The notes below the pieces were generated by a model that saw only the letters and a program-made list of their open reading frames with translations, was not told the DNA's origin and did no database searches. Both the position numbers and the translations under genes were made by a program. From NIC37A-2 sp050289625 (GTDB taxonomy: Bacteria > Myxococcota_A > Polyangia > Polyangiales > Polyangiaceae), in NCBI GenBank assembly GCA_050289625.1, contig JBNKGC010000060.1, positions 1-29,073 on the forward strand: a DNA stretch of 29,073 nt, read 5' to 3'. Shown here piece by piece: positions 1-7,980 of this stretch; the stretch's first letter is position 1; each line of letters starts with the position of its first letter.

Positions 1-474
1 GTCGCCCTCGAGCATACTGCACTCACCTTCATCGCCCCCAAGCACCCTGGCTCGATGCGGGAGGCCCTGGGCGCACGACCCGTCGACCTGACTGCGCTCC
101 CGCTCGTCGCTCCCGCGGGTGGGCTCGAGCGGCGCCGCCTCGACGCTTGGCTCAAGCAGAGGCACCTCGAGCCGACGATCGTGGCCGAGGTCCGGGGAAA
201 CGAAGGAATCATCGCAATGGTCAGCCTCGGGAGCGGCGTCGGCCTCGTGCCCGAACTGGTGCTTCAGAGCAGCCCACTGCGCGCCTCTGTCGTACGCCTC
301 GGCGGAATCGACGCACCCCAGGGTTACGATGTGGCGCTTTGCGCACGGCCGCGCAGCCTCCGGCGGAACGTGGTCCAGGTCTTTTGGGAACTTGCTCGAG
401 AAGTCGGGGCGGCGGGTCGGAGCGGTGGAAGCGGAGAACGCACGCAGGGCGGCTCGGCCCCTGCCGAAGACTAG
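1..474 (+). CDS. ilvY: LysR-family regulator, IlvY-like, C-terminal part (5' partial)
   Basis: The frame is open from the first base, so the N-terminal HTH lies outside the window; about 157 residues remain. The visible part is the C-terminal half of a LysR effector-binding domain. The stretch GNEGIIAMVSLGSGVGLVPE followed by LVLQSSPLR matches the pattern I know from IlvY, the activator of ilvC (acetohydroxyacid isomeroreductase) that senses acetolactate/acetohydroxybutyrate. The tail after the domain is Gly/Ser/Arg-rich and low complexity. A general LysR assignment is firm; the IlvY subfamily is recognised from motif memory only, and ilvC is not in the window to support it. No clear terminator follows before the next gene. 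Confidence 0.7.
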   Translation, partial: VALEHTALTFIAPKHPGSMREALGARPVDLTALPLVAPAGGLERRRLDAWLKQRHLEPTIVAEVRGNEGIIAMVSLGSGVGLVPELVLQSSPLRASVVRLGGIDAPQGYDVALCARPRSLRRNVVQVFWELAREVGAAGRSGGSGERTQGGSAPAED

Positions 475-635
475 CGGAATTCGGTGCGCGAATGTCCAGC
501 TCGCTCCACTGGTCCGACAATGCGCGGAGCGGGCGCAACTGCGGAGCGGGGGCAACTTCGGCCCCCCGGACTGAACGACCACGGCGCGTCAATCTATCTC
601 CCCTGACCTCAATTGATGTGGTAGAAGACCGCACC

Positions 636-1415
636 ATGCGTACTTCCAACTTGATTCTTCCCGTCCTGACCGGATCGCTCCTCCTCGCAGCCGTTGCTTG
701 CTCGGACGGCGATTCCGGCAGCAACAAGAACAACAACTCGACCGGCGGCACCACCAGCACCGGCGGCACCACCGCGACCGGCGGCACCACCGCGACCGGC
801 GGCACCACCGCGACAGGCGGCGCCACCGCGACAGGCGGCACCACCGGCACGGGTGGTTCGACCGGTGCGAGCGGCGCTTACTTCGACAAGGAGACCGCCG
901 GACTCGAGCTCGGCCTGGGTGCCTACGACTACGCCGACATGGGCGGCAGCACGGCGACCCTGACCAACCCTGAGACCGGAAAGGTCTGCGTCGCAGGGTC
1001 CGCGGCTATGGTCATGGGCGACTACACGGCGATCTGGGGTGGCGGTATGGGCTTCAACCTCATCGCAGAAGGCGCGGCCCAAGGCTTCGACGCCAGCGGC
1101 TACGACGGCTTCACGTTCACCATCAGCGGCGTCCCCTCGGGCGAGCTCCGTGTTGGCGTTCTCGGCACGGCTGACACCGAGAACCCCTTCTTCACCACGA
1201 GCATCACCGAGGGTGAGAACACCATCCTCTTTTCGGATCTCGCTCAGGGCGACTGGGTCGACCCGCAGGGAACTCTCGATCCCTCCAGCCTGAAGGACGT
1301 TCAGTTCCAGGTCGCGGCCAGCGACGCGGCAGCCGTTCCCTTCGACTTCTGCGTCAGCGGGCTCAGCTGGATCGGCGAAGGCGGCGGCATGGGCGGCGCG
1401 GGCGGCAGCAACTGA
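636..1415 (+). CDS. secreted lipoprotein with Gly/Thr repeat linker
   Basis: Protein of 259 residues. The ATG at 636 is chosen because it begins a lipoprotein signal: Arg near the start, a hydrophobic core, then LLAAVAC with Cys as the probable lipidated residue. The longer open frame reaching back to 147 has no signal and overlaps the ilvY-like gene in another frame. After the Cys comes a Ser/Asn-rich stretch, then seven 6-residue repeats of the TGGTTA type (see repeat at 741), and then a globular domain of about 180 residues rich in beta-strand and aromatic/Gly residues, resembling carbohydrate-binding-module-like jelly rolls (weak, by appearance). It ends in a Gly-rich tail and is followed directly by an intrinsic terminator, so it is probably monocistronic. 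Function unknown; an outer-membrane-anchored surface or periplasmic protein is inferred. Confidence 0.8.
   Translation: MRTSNLILPVLTGSLLLAAVACSDGDSGSNKNNNSTGGTTSTGGTTATGGTTATGGTTATGGATATGGTTGTGGSTGASGAYFDKETAGLELGLGAYDYADMGGSTATLTNPETGKVCVAGSAAMVMGDYTAIWGGGMGFNLIAEGAAQGFDASGYDGFTFTISGVPSGELRVGVLGTADTENPFFTTSITEGENTILFSDLAQGDWVDPQGTLDPSSLKDVQFQVAASDAAAVPFDFCVSGLSWIGEGGGMGGAGGSN
741..866 (+). repeat. 18-bp coding tandem repeat, seven units
   Basis: Seven in-frame copies of an 18-base unit of the form accggcggcaccaccgcg. Units 2-4 are identical; units 1 and 5-7 diverge by a few bases. Each encodes six residues (TGGTTS, TGGTTA x3, TGGATA, TGGTTG, TGGSTG). The repeat forms the flexible linker between lipid anchor and globular domain and is a candidate for length variation by slippage. 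Confidence 0.95.
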
Positions 1416-1434
1416 GCTTCGCTCGTTCCCACGA

Positions 1435-1468
1435 AACGCCCCGTCCAAGAACGGGGCGTTTTTCTTTT
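1435..1468 (+). terminator. intrinsic terminator after the 636-1415 lipoprotein gene
   Basis: A perfect 10-bp stem (1435-1444 aacgccccgt with 1451-1460 acggggcgtt), a 6-base loop, then a T-rich tail (1459-1468). It starts 20 bases after the stop codon. Confidence 0.9.
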
Positions 1469-1539
1469 GTTCCGGCGGCAGATGCGCCGACGAGCGAACC
1501 GAACATCACCGCCGATTCAACCGAAGATCGACGAGAAGG

Positions 1540-1565
1540 AAGAGGCACCCCGGAAGGTGCCTCTT
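1540..1565 (-). terminator. hairpin between convergent genes, probable terminator
   Basis: A perfect 10-bp stem (1540-1549 aagaggcacc with 1556-1565 ggtgcctctt) around a 6-base loop. It sits 52 bases past the stop of the minus-strand TolB-like gene, in the gap between convergent genes. The T-tracts on either side are interrupted, so terminator activity is likely but weaker than at 1435. Confidence 0.55.
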
Positions 1566-1616
1566 CTTCGATTTCGGGCCCAAGACCAACGCCCCGGCCG
1601 CTCTGCGGAGAAAGCC

Positions 1617-3575
1617 TCAGCGAATCACAACCGGGGGCACCGGTGGGATCTTGAACTCGTCCCAGGCAGGCGTGACGTTGTTCGTGCCGAGTTCGGTGGT
1701 GTTGCCTTGTGCGTCCACCAAGTTCCTCTGGTTCCAGAGGTAGATGGCCGGTGAGCTCTCGATGGTGCCGTCAGCGTGCTTGATGACGGTCGTCATGTAG
1801 AGCTGAGAGGCGGGGCTGAACCGCCCCTGCCCACGGCTGATTTCGAGCGGAGAATTTCGTGCCGTCGAGAAGATCAGGAAGTAATAGGTCTTCTCTCCAT
1901 CGCTCGCTGTGGAAGGGGCCCACTTGGCCCAGCTATTGTACAGCGCACCGGCTGTCCCTTCGGACGCACAGGCCACGTCGTTAGACGCGAGACGCACCGC
2001 CTCCCCGCCGGCAGCAGGAACGACATAGATATCGCTGTCGGGTCGGTAGTACACGTGATCAAAGCTGTCTTCGCGCCCCGGATTCGTCTCGAAGAACGGC
2101 AGTCGATTGAACGCCACAAGCGAATCATCGGGTGAGTAGTCGGGGTAGTACTCGAAGTCCCCCGAATCGGCGCCGGCCAGTGGTTTGGCTTCCCCGCCAG
2201 CGCCACCGGCAAAGGGCACAGTATAGATGTCCGCGACGGTAGCCCCCCCGACACGCCCGTCCTGGGGTTGATCGGTCGAAGTATAGACGATGGTCGAACC
2301 ATCGTGACTCCAATCAGCCATCACTGGGGAGTTCGGATCGCCCTCACGGGCGATCACGTCCCAACCTACGCCGCGAAGATCGCCAACTGCGTTCTGCAGC
2401 AACTGGCCGTTGTTGTCGTAGTCGTCGGGAGTCGCCGTGCGAAGATCAGGGGACACGGGGGCGGCATTTGCCAGGTCCATCCAAACCAGTTCGGTGGGCT
2501 CGAGCGAGAGGACGGAGCCGTCGTGGGTCCTCCAAATGTTCCCCCCCGAGATGTCGCGATACGACCATGTGGTGACCATGCGACGTTGATCTTTCGCCCA
2601 ATCGGCATTGCTGAACGTAGTGCCACCGAGCCAACTCATCGAGATCATGGCCGCTCCCGCGGGAGTCAAGTAGTCCGGCGATTGCCCTCGAGTCCCATCC
2701 TCGATACTGCTCAGGCGCACGTTCCACGGCCAGTGATCGACCGTGGCCACGGCTCGGCCATCTGGCGTCGAACTATGGCATCCCACACACGTGGATTGAC
2801 CCGGTGAGTCCGTGTACTCCATTCGAAGGTCGCCATTGCCGACGACTGCGACTCCAGTCAGGTTGCCTGGCACCAGCGCGGAAATGACCCCCTCATCACC
2901 TACTCCAAACCCGTAAAGGGCATTGGTCATCGCGCCGGGCTCGGTGCCCGTCGAACCCCAAAACACCATGCTGCCGCCTGCCGCGACCGGCGCGATCTTG
3001 AACGTGCCGGTGCTCTCCGAGCCATCGACCGAACGAATGGTGTACGTGATGTCCTCGTCGTGAACGTTCAGTGAGAGGCCGTCCCAAATGTCCTGAGGCA
3101 GGTAGTACGGTAGTCGAGCCGTGTAGACGCGCAGGTCGTGCTCTTCCTTCGCTGCGCTCAAGGTGATCTTGTACGGGCCGCTTCCGCTACCTTCGGCGAG
3201 GAAGCGCGGACGCGTCCAGTTCGCGGGGAAGATGGTGCCGTTCGCCGGCTCCATCACGCATGGACCCGTGCCGCTCCCCGGTTCGTCGAGCGTCGTCACC
3301 TGCTCGCCCGTGACACCGTCGTCGACGATGGGCGCCTCGGGAAAGTCTTGGCAGTTTGACTCGCAGGAGGGGACCAAAATCTCGCCACTCGGGAGATCGA
3401 GACCGCCACCACCGCCACCACCGCCGGTGCCCACGCTGATCGTCGAGCCGCCGGAGCCACCCCCGGAACCTGGCCCGCCTTTCACCGTGTCACGACCGCC
3501 CTCGCCCGAGGAGCATGCCGCTGCGGAGAACACCAACACCGAAATCGAAGAAAGAACCCAAGTTAGATTTTTCAT
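1617..3575 (-). CDS. TolB-like beta-propeller lipoprotein with one CxxCH haem motif
   Basis: Protein of 652 residues from the ATG at 3575. A GTG four codons upstream (3587) is possible, but the ATG gives the better signal: MKNLTW, a hydrophobic core, AAAC with Cys21 as probable lipid site. Residues 25-60 are a Gly/Ser linker ending in a run of eight Gly. The body has repeated WD40/PD40-like strands: ADWSHDGSTIVYTS, DIYTVPFAGG, YPDYSPDDSLVAFNRL and DIYVVPAAGGEAVRLA are typical of TolB-type blades. A single c-type cytochrome motif CVGCH lies at 263-267, just before the blades, followed by STPDGRAVA. The four-Cys stretch at 71-106 could form disulfides. Function is not known; a haem-bearing exported propeller is inferred. 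It stands alone between a terminator hairpin and its own promoter region. Confidence 0.85.
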   Translation of the reverse strand: MKNLTWVLSSISVLVFSAAACSSGEGGRDTVKGGPGSGGGSGGSTISVGTGGGGGGGGLDLPSGEILVPSCESNCQDFPEAPIVDDGVTGEQVTTLDEPGSGTGPCVMEPANGTIFPANWTRPRFLAEGSGSGPYKITLSAAKEEHDLRVYTARLPYYLPQDIWDGLSLNVHDEDITYTIRSVDGSESTGTFKIAPVAAGGSMVFWGSTGTEPGAMTNALYGFGVGDEGVISALVPGNLTGVAVVGNGDLRMEYTDSPGQSTCVGCHSSTPDGRAVATVDHWPWNVRLSSIEDGTRGQSPDYLTPAGAAMISMSWLGGTTFSNADWAKDQRRMVTTWSYRDISGGNIWRTHDGSVLSLEPTELVWMDLANAAPVSPDLRTATPDDYDNNGQLLQNAVGDLRGVGWDVIAREGDPNSPVMADWSHDGSTIVYTSTDQPQDGRVGGATVADIYTVPFAGGAGGEAKPLAGADSGDFEYYPDYSPDDSLVAFNRLPFFETNPGREDSFDHVYYRPDSDIYVVPAAGGEAVRLASNDVACASEGTAGALYNSWAKWAPSTASDGEKTYYFLIFSTARNSPLEISRGQGRFSPASQLYMTTVIKHADGTIESSPAIYLWNQRNLVDAQGNTTELGTNNVTPAWDEFKIPPVPPVVIR

Positions 3576-3737
3576 GGCAAGCGACACCTACAATACCGCA
3601 CCCCTGGAACGGCAGCGAGACGCAACCCGGTGAATTCTGCTGCTTCGTCGCTTGTGAGGCTGAGTTGGTCGGTTGCATCCTCGCCCCAAATTGCAACTTC
3701 AGCGTAACTTATCAGTTGCGCCGGAACTCTAGGTAGC

Positions 3738-3762
3738 ACGGAGAAAGACCCGAAAAAGGGCC
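3738..3762 (-). terminator. weak candidate terminator of the pncB-nadE operon
   Basis: Read on the minus strand, ggccc-tttttc-gggtc forms a short stem with one G-U pair and is followed by ttt. It lies 68 bases beyond the nadE stop. The stem is short, so this is tentative. I see nothing else notable in the rest of 3576-3829, which must also hold the promoter of the TolB-like gene. Confidence 0.35.
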
Positions 3763-3829
3763 TGCACGGCGTTCGCTCGCGCCGCCTTCCTTCGACGCGT
3801 CGCGCGTGAGCCGGTTGGAGAGTTTGCGA

Positions 3830-5818
3830 TCAACCGTCGACTTCGCGCCGAAGCTCCGCGAGCTCCCGCTCGAATCCGCCCGAAAGGATCGGGAAGCGAA
3901 ACCACGTTTTCGGATCGAGGTTCGCGTCGTCGACGTGAAAGCTCGGCGCGTAGCGCTCGCGCTTCCATTGATTCCGAGAAAACAGTCGGAAGAATCGTTC
4001 AATCCAAGTGAGCAGATCGTGAGGTGAGTAGAGCGGGAACTGCGCTCGCATCAGACGGAAGACGTCGCGTGGACCGCGCTTGTCTCGAATTGCGGCGCGC
4101 TCCACCGCGTCGAGGACGTCGTACGGCATGAGATCGCCTTCGTCCGTCTGCGCGCGTTCGGCCGGACGAAGCTCAGCGGTGGGCCTTTGCTGAGTGATGA
4201 GCAAGAGCTCGGGGATCGGGCCGAGCTCGGCGATCCCTTCCGTTTCCATGAAACGAAGCCAGGTTCTGAGGTAGGCCTTGTCGATCCCGGCGATGGGGCT
4301 GAGCCCCCCGGAGGTATCTCCGTCCATCGTGGCGTAGCCCACGGCCGCTTCGCTGCGGTTGCTGGTGGACAGCAAGAGGGCACCCAGAATGTTGGCGAAC
4401 ATCCACACCCCCGGCGACCGCACCCGTGCCTGGATGTTCTGCAGCGCGATGTCGTCGCTTTCCCACGACAGGCGTCGCTCGAGCGCCTGTTCGACGAGGC
4501 CGACGTAATCGTTCACCAAGCCGTCCACGTCGAGCTCGTGGTGACTCGCCCCGAGGGCCCGAGCCAGCTCGCGCGCGGCGGTTCGGGTGGTTCCGGAGCT
4601 GTGCTTGGTACTCTGATAGACCGTCGTGAGCAGGCGCCGCATGACGTCCGACTCGTCTTCGGGCGGAGACTCGCCGAACGCGTAGCTCACGCGCTCGACG
4701 AACGTCTCGAATCCGAGCTGCTCGATTCCGAGGCGCACCATGAGTCGAACCAGGCAGCTGACGGCGGCGGAATCCGCGCCCCCGCTCAGCGAGACGACGA
4801 AGCCCCGGGAGCGGCTTTTCCGCATGTAGTCGAACAGCGCGAGGGCGATCGCTCGCGAGAATTCCTGATTCTTCGACCCGTCCGGCGTGTCCCATGACGA
4901 CGCCGTGAAGACGTCGCGCTTGGGTTCGACGTCTGGCCAGGAAAATGCGGCTTCAACGCACTCGTCGGGTTCGGAAACGACCGTCGGCTCGTAGCTGGAA
5001 AGACGTCCGTGCCGACTGCGGGTGAGCTCGATGTCCACCAGATGGGAGATCACGTTCACCTGGTGAAACCCGAACCGTTCCGACTCCGCCACGATCTCTC
5101 CGCTCGTGGCGATGAGCGCGTCGCCGTCGTAGATGGCTCGCCCGGCTTCGTTGCCGAGCAAATTCGCGTAGACGTAGCTCACGCCGAACGCTCGCGAACC
5201 CTCGAGGACCAACCGCCGCCGGATCTCGTGTTTTCCGAAAGCGAAATGGCTCGCACTCGGATTCATGATCACGTCGACCGCATCCAAAGAGAGCCCGACC
5301 CCGGGTCGCTCGGCAGCCCAGGCGTCTTCGCAGATCTCAAAACCGATCTTCACGCCACCGACGTCGAAGTGAATGTCGCCGATGGGGTACGTCGAGCCGC
5401 CCAACCTGACGCGCGTTCGCTTGCCACGCGGCCACGGCTTGAACCAACGTGGTTCGTAATGGAGCCCATCGCCCGCCAGCGACTGCTTGGCAACGAAACC
5501 GAGGATCTTCCCATCCGCCACGAGGCAACAGGCGTTGAAGGTGGCTTTGGCGAGCACCACGGGCAGACCGAAGCTCACCACCATGCCGCGGGTGTGGGGC
5601 AGCAGCGACTCGAGCACGTCGAATGCCATCCGAGCCGTGTGCGGCGCGAGGAAGGCGTCCTCGCAGCCGTAGCCGGTGATGCAAAGCTCGGGCAGGCAGA
5701 GCAGCGTGGCACCCTGGTCGCGAGCTCGCTCGATGGCGACACGCAGATTGGTCGCGTTGTCGTCCCAGGCGAGGGGCGTTTGGTTCACCGTAGCGGCGGC
5801 GACTCGAACGAGCTTCAT
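3830..5818 (-). CDS. nadE: glutamine-dependent NAD+ synthetase
   Basis: Catalyses the last step of NAD+ synthesis: deamido-NAD+ + glutamine + ATP to NAD+. It has 662 residues from the ATG at 5818, the start whose codon overlaps the pncB stop (ATGA) and which begins directly with the conserved MKLVRVAAATVNQTPLAW. The open frame extends 39 codons further, but that part is antisense-like and overlaps pncB. The N-terminal half is a nitrilase-type glutaminase with the triad visible: Glu44 (LPELCITGYGCED), Lys111 (FVAKQSLAGDG) and Cys163 (FEICEDAW). The C-terminal half is the synthetase, with the PP-loop SLSGGADSAA at 342-351. Length is normal for the two-domain glutamine-dependent type. It is co-transcribed and translationally coupled with pncB. 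Confidence 0.96.
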   Translation of the reverse strand: MKLVRVAAATVNQTPLAWDDNATNLRVAIERARDQGATLLCLPELCITGYGCEDAFLAPHTARMAFDVLESLLPHTRGMVVSFGLPVVLAKATFNACCLVADGKILGFVAKQSLAGDGLHYEPRWFKPWPRGKRTRVRLGGSTYPIGDIHFDVGGVKIGFEICEDAWAAERPGVGLSLDAVDVIMNPSASHFAFGKHEIRRRLVLEGSRAFGVSYVYANLLGNEAGRAIYDGDALIATSGEIVAESERFGFHQVNVISHLVDIELTRSRHGRLSSYEPTVVSEPDECVEAAFSWPDVEPKRDVFTASSWDTPDGSKNQEFSRAIALALFDYMRKSRSRGFVVSLSGGADSAAVSCLVRLMVRLGIEQLGFETFVERVSYAFGESPPEDESDVMRRLLTTVYQSTKHSSGTTRTAARELARALGASHHELDVDGLVNDYVGLVEQALERRLSWESDDIALQNIQARVRSPGVWMFANILGALLLSTSNRSEAAVGYATMDGDTSGGLSPIAGIDKAYLRTWLRFMETEGIAELGPIPELLLITQQRPTAELRPAERAQTDEGDLMPYDVLDAVERAAIRDKRGPRDVFRLMRAQFPLYSPHDLLTWIERFFRLFSRNQWKRERYAPSFHVDDANLDPKTWFRFPILSGGFERELAELRREVDG

Positions 5819-7332
5819 GGTGCGGGGGAGCGAAGGGAGGCGATCATCTCGGCCTTGGTACGAAAAAGTCCCTCCTCGAACCAGACGGAGTACGGCTCGG
5901 GGTGGGTGAAACGGCGATGCCGAGAAGCGAGGCAAGCCAGCTGCTCTCGAGCTCTTTTCCGAGCATCGAGGGTGCCAGGCACATCGTAGACGATCCTTCC
6001 ACCCCGCATCACGGGGATCAGGACCCGGCGCATCTCGAAATCGCGCTTATCGAAACGACGAGTGTCCCAGATGGCCGGCTGAGCGCGCCGCGAACGGTAA
6101 TCACCGCATCGATCTCCCTCCCGCGCCAAGGTAGCGACCGGGACGGCACTGAAGACATCACCGGGAGGACGCAGCTCGTCGATGATCACGTCCGCCTCGA
6201 AGGACGTCAGCCCCCCCAAGCGAAGCACCTGGAGCTTGCCGGGGGTCGTGCTCTTTTCCATCGTGTCACTCAACTTGAGCACGCCGCGCAGCCCCTCGGG
6301 TCGCTCCACCGCGGTGAGCTTGTACACGCCGTCGAGGGCCGGCTGGTCGTAGGCCGTGGCGAGGCGTGTCCCCACACCCCACAGGTCGATCGGCGCGCCA
6401 GCCTCAACCAAGCGTTCGATTCGGTACTCGTCCAGATCCCCGCTCACCACGATGCGCGCTTCGGGAAAGCCCGCTCGGTCAAGGCGCCGTCGCGCATCAC
6501 GGCTCAGTACCTCGAAATCCCCCGAGTCCAGGCGCACGCCGAAGAGCTCGTGTCCCCGAGCCCGAAGCTCGCGGGCCGCTTCGATGGCGCGGTCGATCCC
6601 ACGGCGCGTGTCGTACGTGTCGACGAGAAACACACAGTCCTCCGGCATGGCCTGGCCGAAGGCTCGGAATGCGTCCGTCTCGTCTTCGAAGGCCATGACC
6701 CAGCTGTGCGCGTGGGTGCCGCGAACAGCCACTCCGTAGCGAGCACCCGCGAGGACGTTGGACGTTGCGTCGCAGCCCCCGACCACCGAAGCCCGACTTG
6801 CGCGAAGCCCTGCATCAGGCCCCTGCGCTCGTCGCAGTCCGAACTCGAGCACGGGGATCCCTCGAGCCGCCTGGCACACCCGAGCTGCCTTGGTCGCGAT
6901 CAGGGTCTCGAAATTCAACGTGTTCAAGAGGATGGACTCGAGGATCTGCGCCTGCACGATAGGCCCCTCGACCCGAAGGAGCGGCTCGCTCGGAAATACC
7001 AAGGTGCCCTCCGGAGCAGCGTCCACGTCGCATTCGAGGTGAAACGCCCCGGCCCACTCGAAGAAAGGAGGGGGCAAGACAGGCTTTCCCAGCGTGGTCT
7101 TCAGCGTCCGCAGGTAGTCGAGATCCTCCGCGGTGAACCGCAGCGTACGGAGGATCTCGACGACCCGGGAGAGGCCGCACGCTATGGCGTAGGAACCTCC
7201 GAACGGCGCACGTCGGAAGAACAGAGAGAAAACCGCACGACGGTTTGCCATCCCGGTTTGGAGGTAACCGGCTGCCATCGTCAGCTGGTACAAGTCGGTC
7301 AAGAGGACCGACGGCGGCGGTTCGGCTTGCAT
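5815..7332 (-). CDS. pncB: nicotinate phosphoribosyltransferase
   Basis: First step of the Preiss-Handler route: nicotinate + PRPP (+ATP) to nicotinate mononucleotide. It has 505 residues from the ATG at 7332, which has ggggaggg immediately upstream and leads into the family start SVLLTDLYQLTMAAGYLQTG. A longer frame to 7449 adds only Arg-rich sequence with no homology. Further family signatures are VFSLFFRRAPFGG, LEFGLRRAQGPDAG, GTHAHSWVM (active-site His region), GVRLDSGD and the phosphate-binding DLWGVGTRL. It lies directly upstream of nadE with a 4-base overlap, so one mRNA makes two enzymes of nicotinate-to-NAD conversion; nadD is not in the window. The Shine-Dalgarno to ATG spacing is unusually short. 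Confidence 0.95.
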   Translation of the reverse strand: MQAEPPPSVLLTDLYQLTMAAGYLQTGMANRRAVFSLFFRRAPFGGSYAIACGLSRVVEILRTLRFTAEDLDYLRTLKTTLGKPVLPPPFFEWAGAFHLECDVDAAPEGTLVFPSEPLLRVEGPIVQAQILESILLNTLNFETLIATKAARVCQAARGIPVLEFGLRRAQGPDAGLRASRASVVGGCDATSNVLAGARYGVAVRGTHAHSWVMAFEDETDAFRAFGQAMPEDCVFLVDTYDTRRGIDRAIEAARELRARGHELFGVRLDSGDFEVLSRDARRRLDRAGFPEARIVVSGDLDEYRIERLVEAGAPIDLWGVGTRLATAYDQPALDGVYKLTAVERPEGLRGVLKLSDTMEKSTTPGKLQVLRLGGLTSFEADVIIDELRPPGDVFSAVPVATLAREGDRCGDYRSRRAQPAIWDTRRFDKRDFEMRRVLIPVMRGGRIVYDVPGTLDARKRAREQLACLASRHRRFTHPEPYSVWFEEGLFRTKAEMIASLRSPAP

Positions 7333-7444
7333 CCCTCCCCTGGTGGCGATCCTAGCTCGAACAGCGACGCGGCGCCTCGCGGCGCCTCGCCTTCGGCTCG
7401 TCGCGTGCCTCCGTTTGTTCCCGCGGCAGCCGTGCGACAAGCTA

Positions 7445-7472
7445 GACATTGTTTGTCAGTAGGACATTGTTC
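7445..7472. promoter_or_regulatory. direct repeat between pncB and the small HTH gene, candidate operator
   Basis: The 9-mer gacattgtt occurs at 7445-7453 and again at 7463-7471, an 18-base period (close to two helical turns), in the 171-bp gap between the divergent pncB and HTH genes. The first copy is part of a small dyad gaca-ttgtt-tgtc. It is A/T-rich relative to its surroundings. A regulator-binding site is inferred from position and spacing only. Confidence 0.4.
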
Positions 7473-7503
7473 GACTTACCGCTGAACCTTGGAGTGACCT
7501 AGA

Positions 7504-7767
7504 GTGCTCGACATGAATCAGTTGCCGGACACGCCTCCAGCCAACGACGTACTTCCCCCTGCCGCGAGGGTGAGCCGCACCGCAAACGGCACGCACCCGC
7601 GGCAAGCCCTGTTCCGATTCCTCCACACGGCGCCGATCACGATGCGTCGAGTGGCCATCCTCACGAGCCACGGGCTGTCCCGCAAGGAGACGGCGCGCCG
7701 CCTCGGCTTGACTGAAGAACAGGTCACGAGGCTTCTGATGGCGCTCCGCACGGTCATTGCCGCCTGA
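7504..7767 (+). CDS. small helix-turn-helix protein
   Basis: 87 residues from the GTG at 7504, which has GGAG nine bases upstream (7491-7494); an in-frame ATG at 7513 (84 residues) is the alternative. The N-terminal third is Pro/Ala-rich and probably disordered. The C-terminal part contains a recognisable HTH, roughly residues 57-83, with LSRKETARRLGLTEEQVTRL resembling sigma-factor region 4 or LuxR-type DNA-binding helices. There is no effector or sigma region 2 domain. It is divergent from pncB-nadE, so it could act on that promoter region or on itself; this is inference from gene order. No identity beyond HTH. Confidence 0.6.
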   Translation: MLDMNQLPDTPPANDVLPPAARVSRTANGTHPRQALFRFLHTAPITMRRVAILTSHGLSRKETARRLGLTEEQVTRLLMALRTVIAA

Positions 7768-7980
7768 CCGAAACCAGCGGCGAAGATCGTCATTTCATCG
7801 ACGGCCGGCACCGCTCGGAACCCTTCTCTCGCGGACGAACCTCACCGTCGCTTCCATGACGACCGCGGTGCGGAAGCTATCGGCTCCTGGCACGCGTGGA
7901 GTCGCCTGCACCCCAGCCTTCGAGGCGACCACACGGTGGGGATGTGGCGCATCGCCACGGGCAGTACACTGGGCAATGCC

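Noticed and set aside
147..635. N-terminal extension of the 636-1415 lipoprotein
   Set aside because: Arg/Pro-rich, overlaps the LysR gene out of frame, and would bury the lipoprotein signal peptide.
5902..7485. 527-residue plus-strand frame opposite pncB
   Set aside because: Antisense of a clearly conserved enzyme; no motifs, no start context.
7895..7932. Hairpin gtcgcct/aggcgac upstream of the alpha/beta-hydrolase gene
   Set aside because: Only 7 bp with a 15-base loop; expected by chance in GC-rich DNA.
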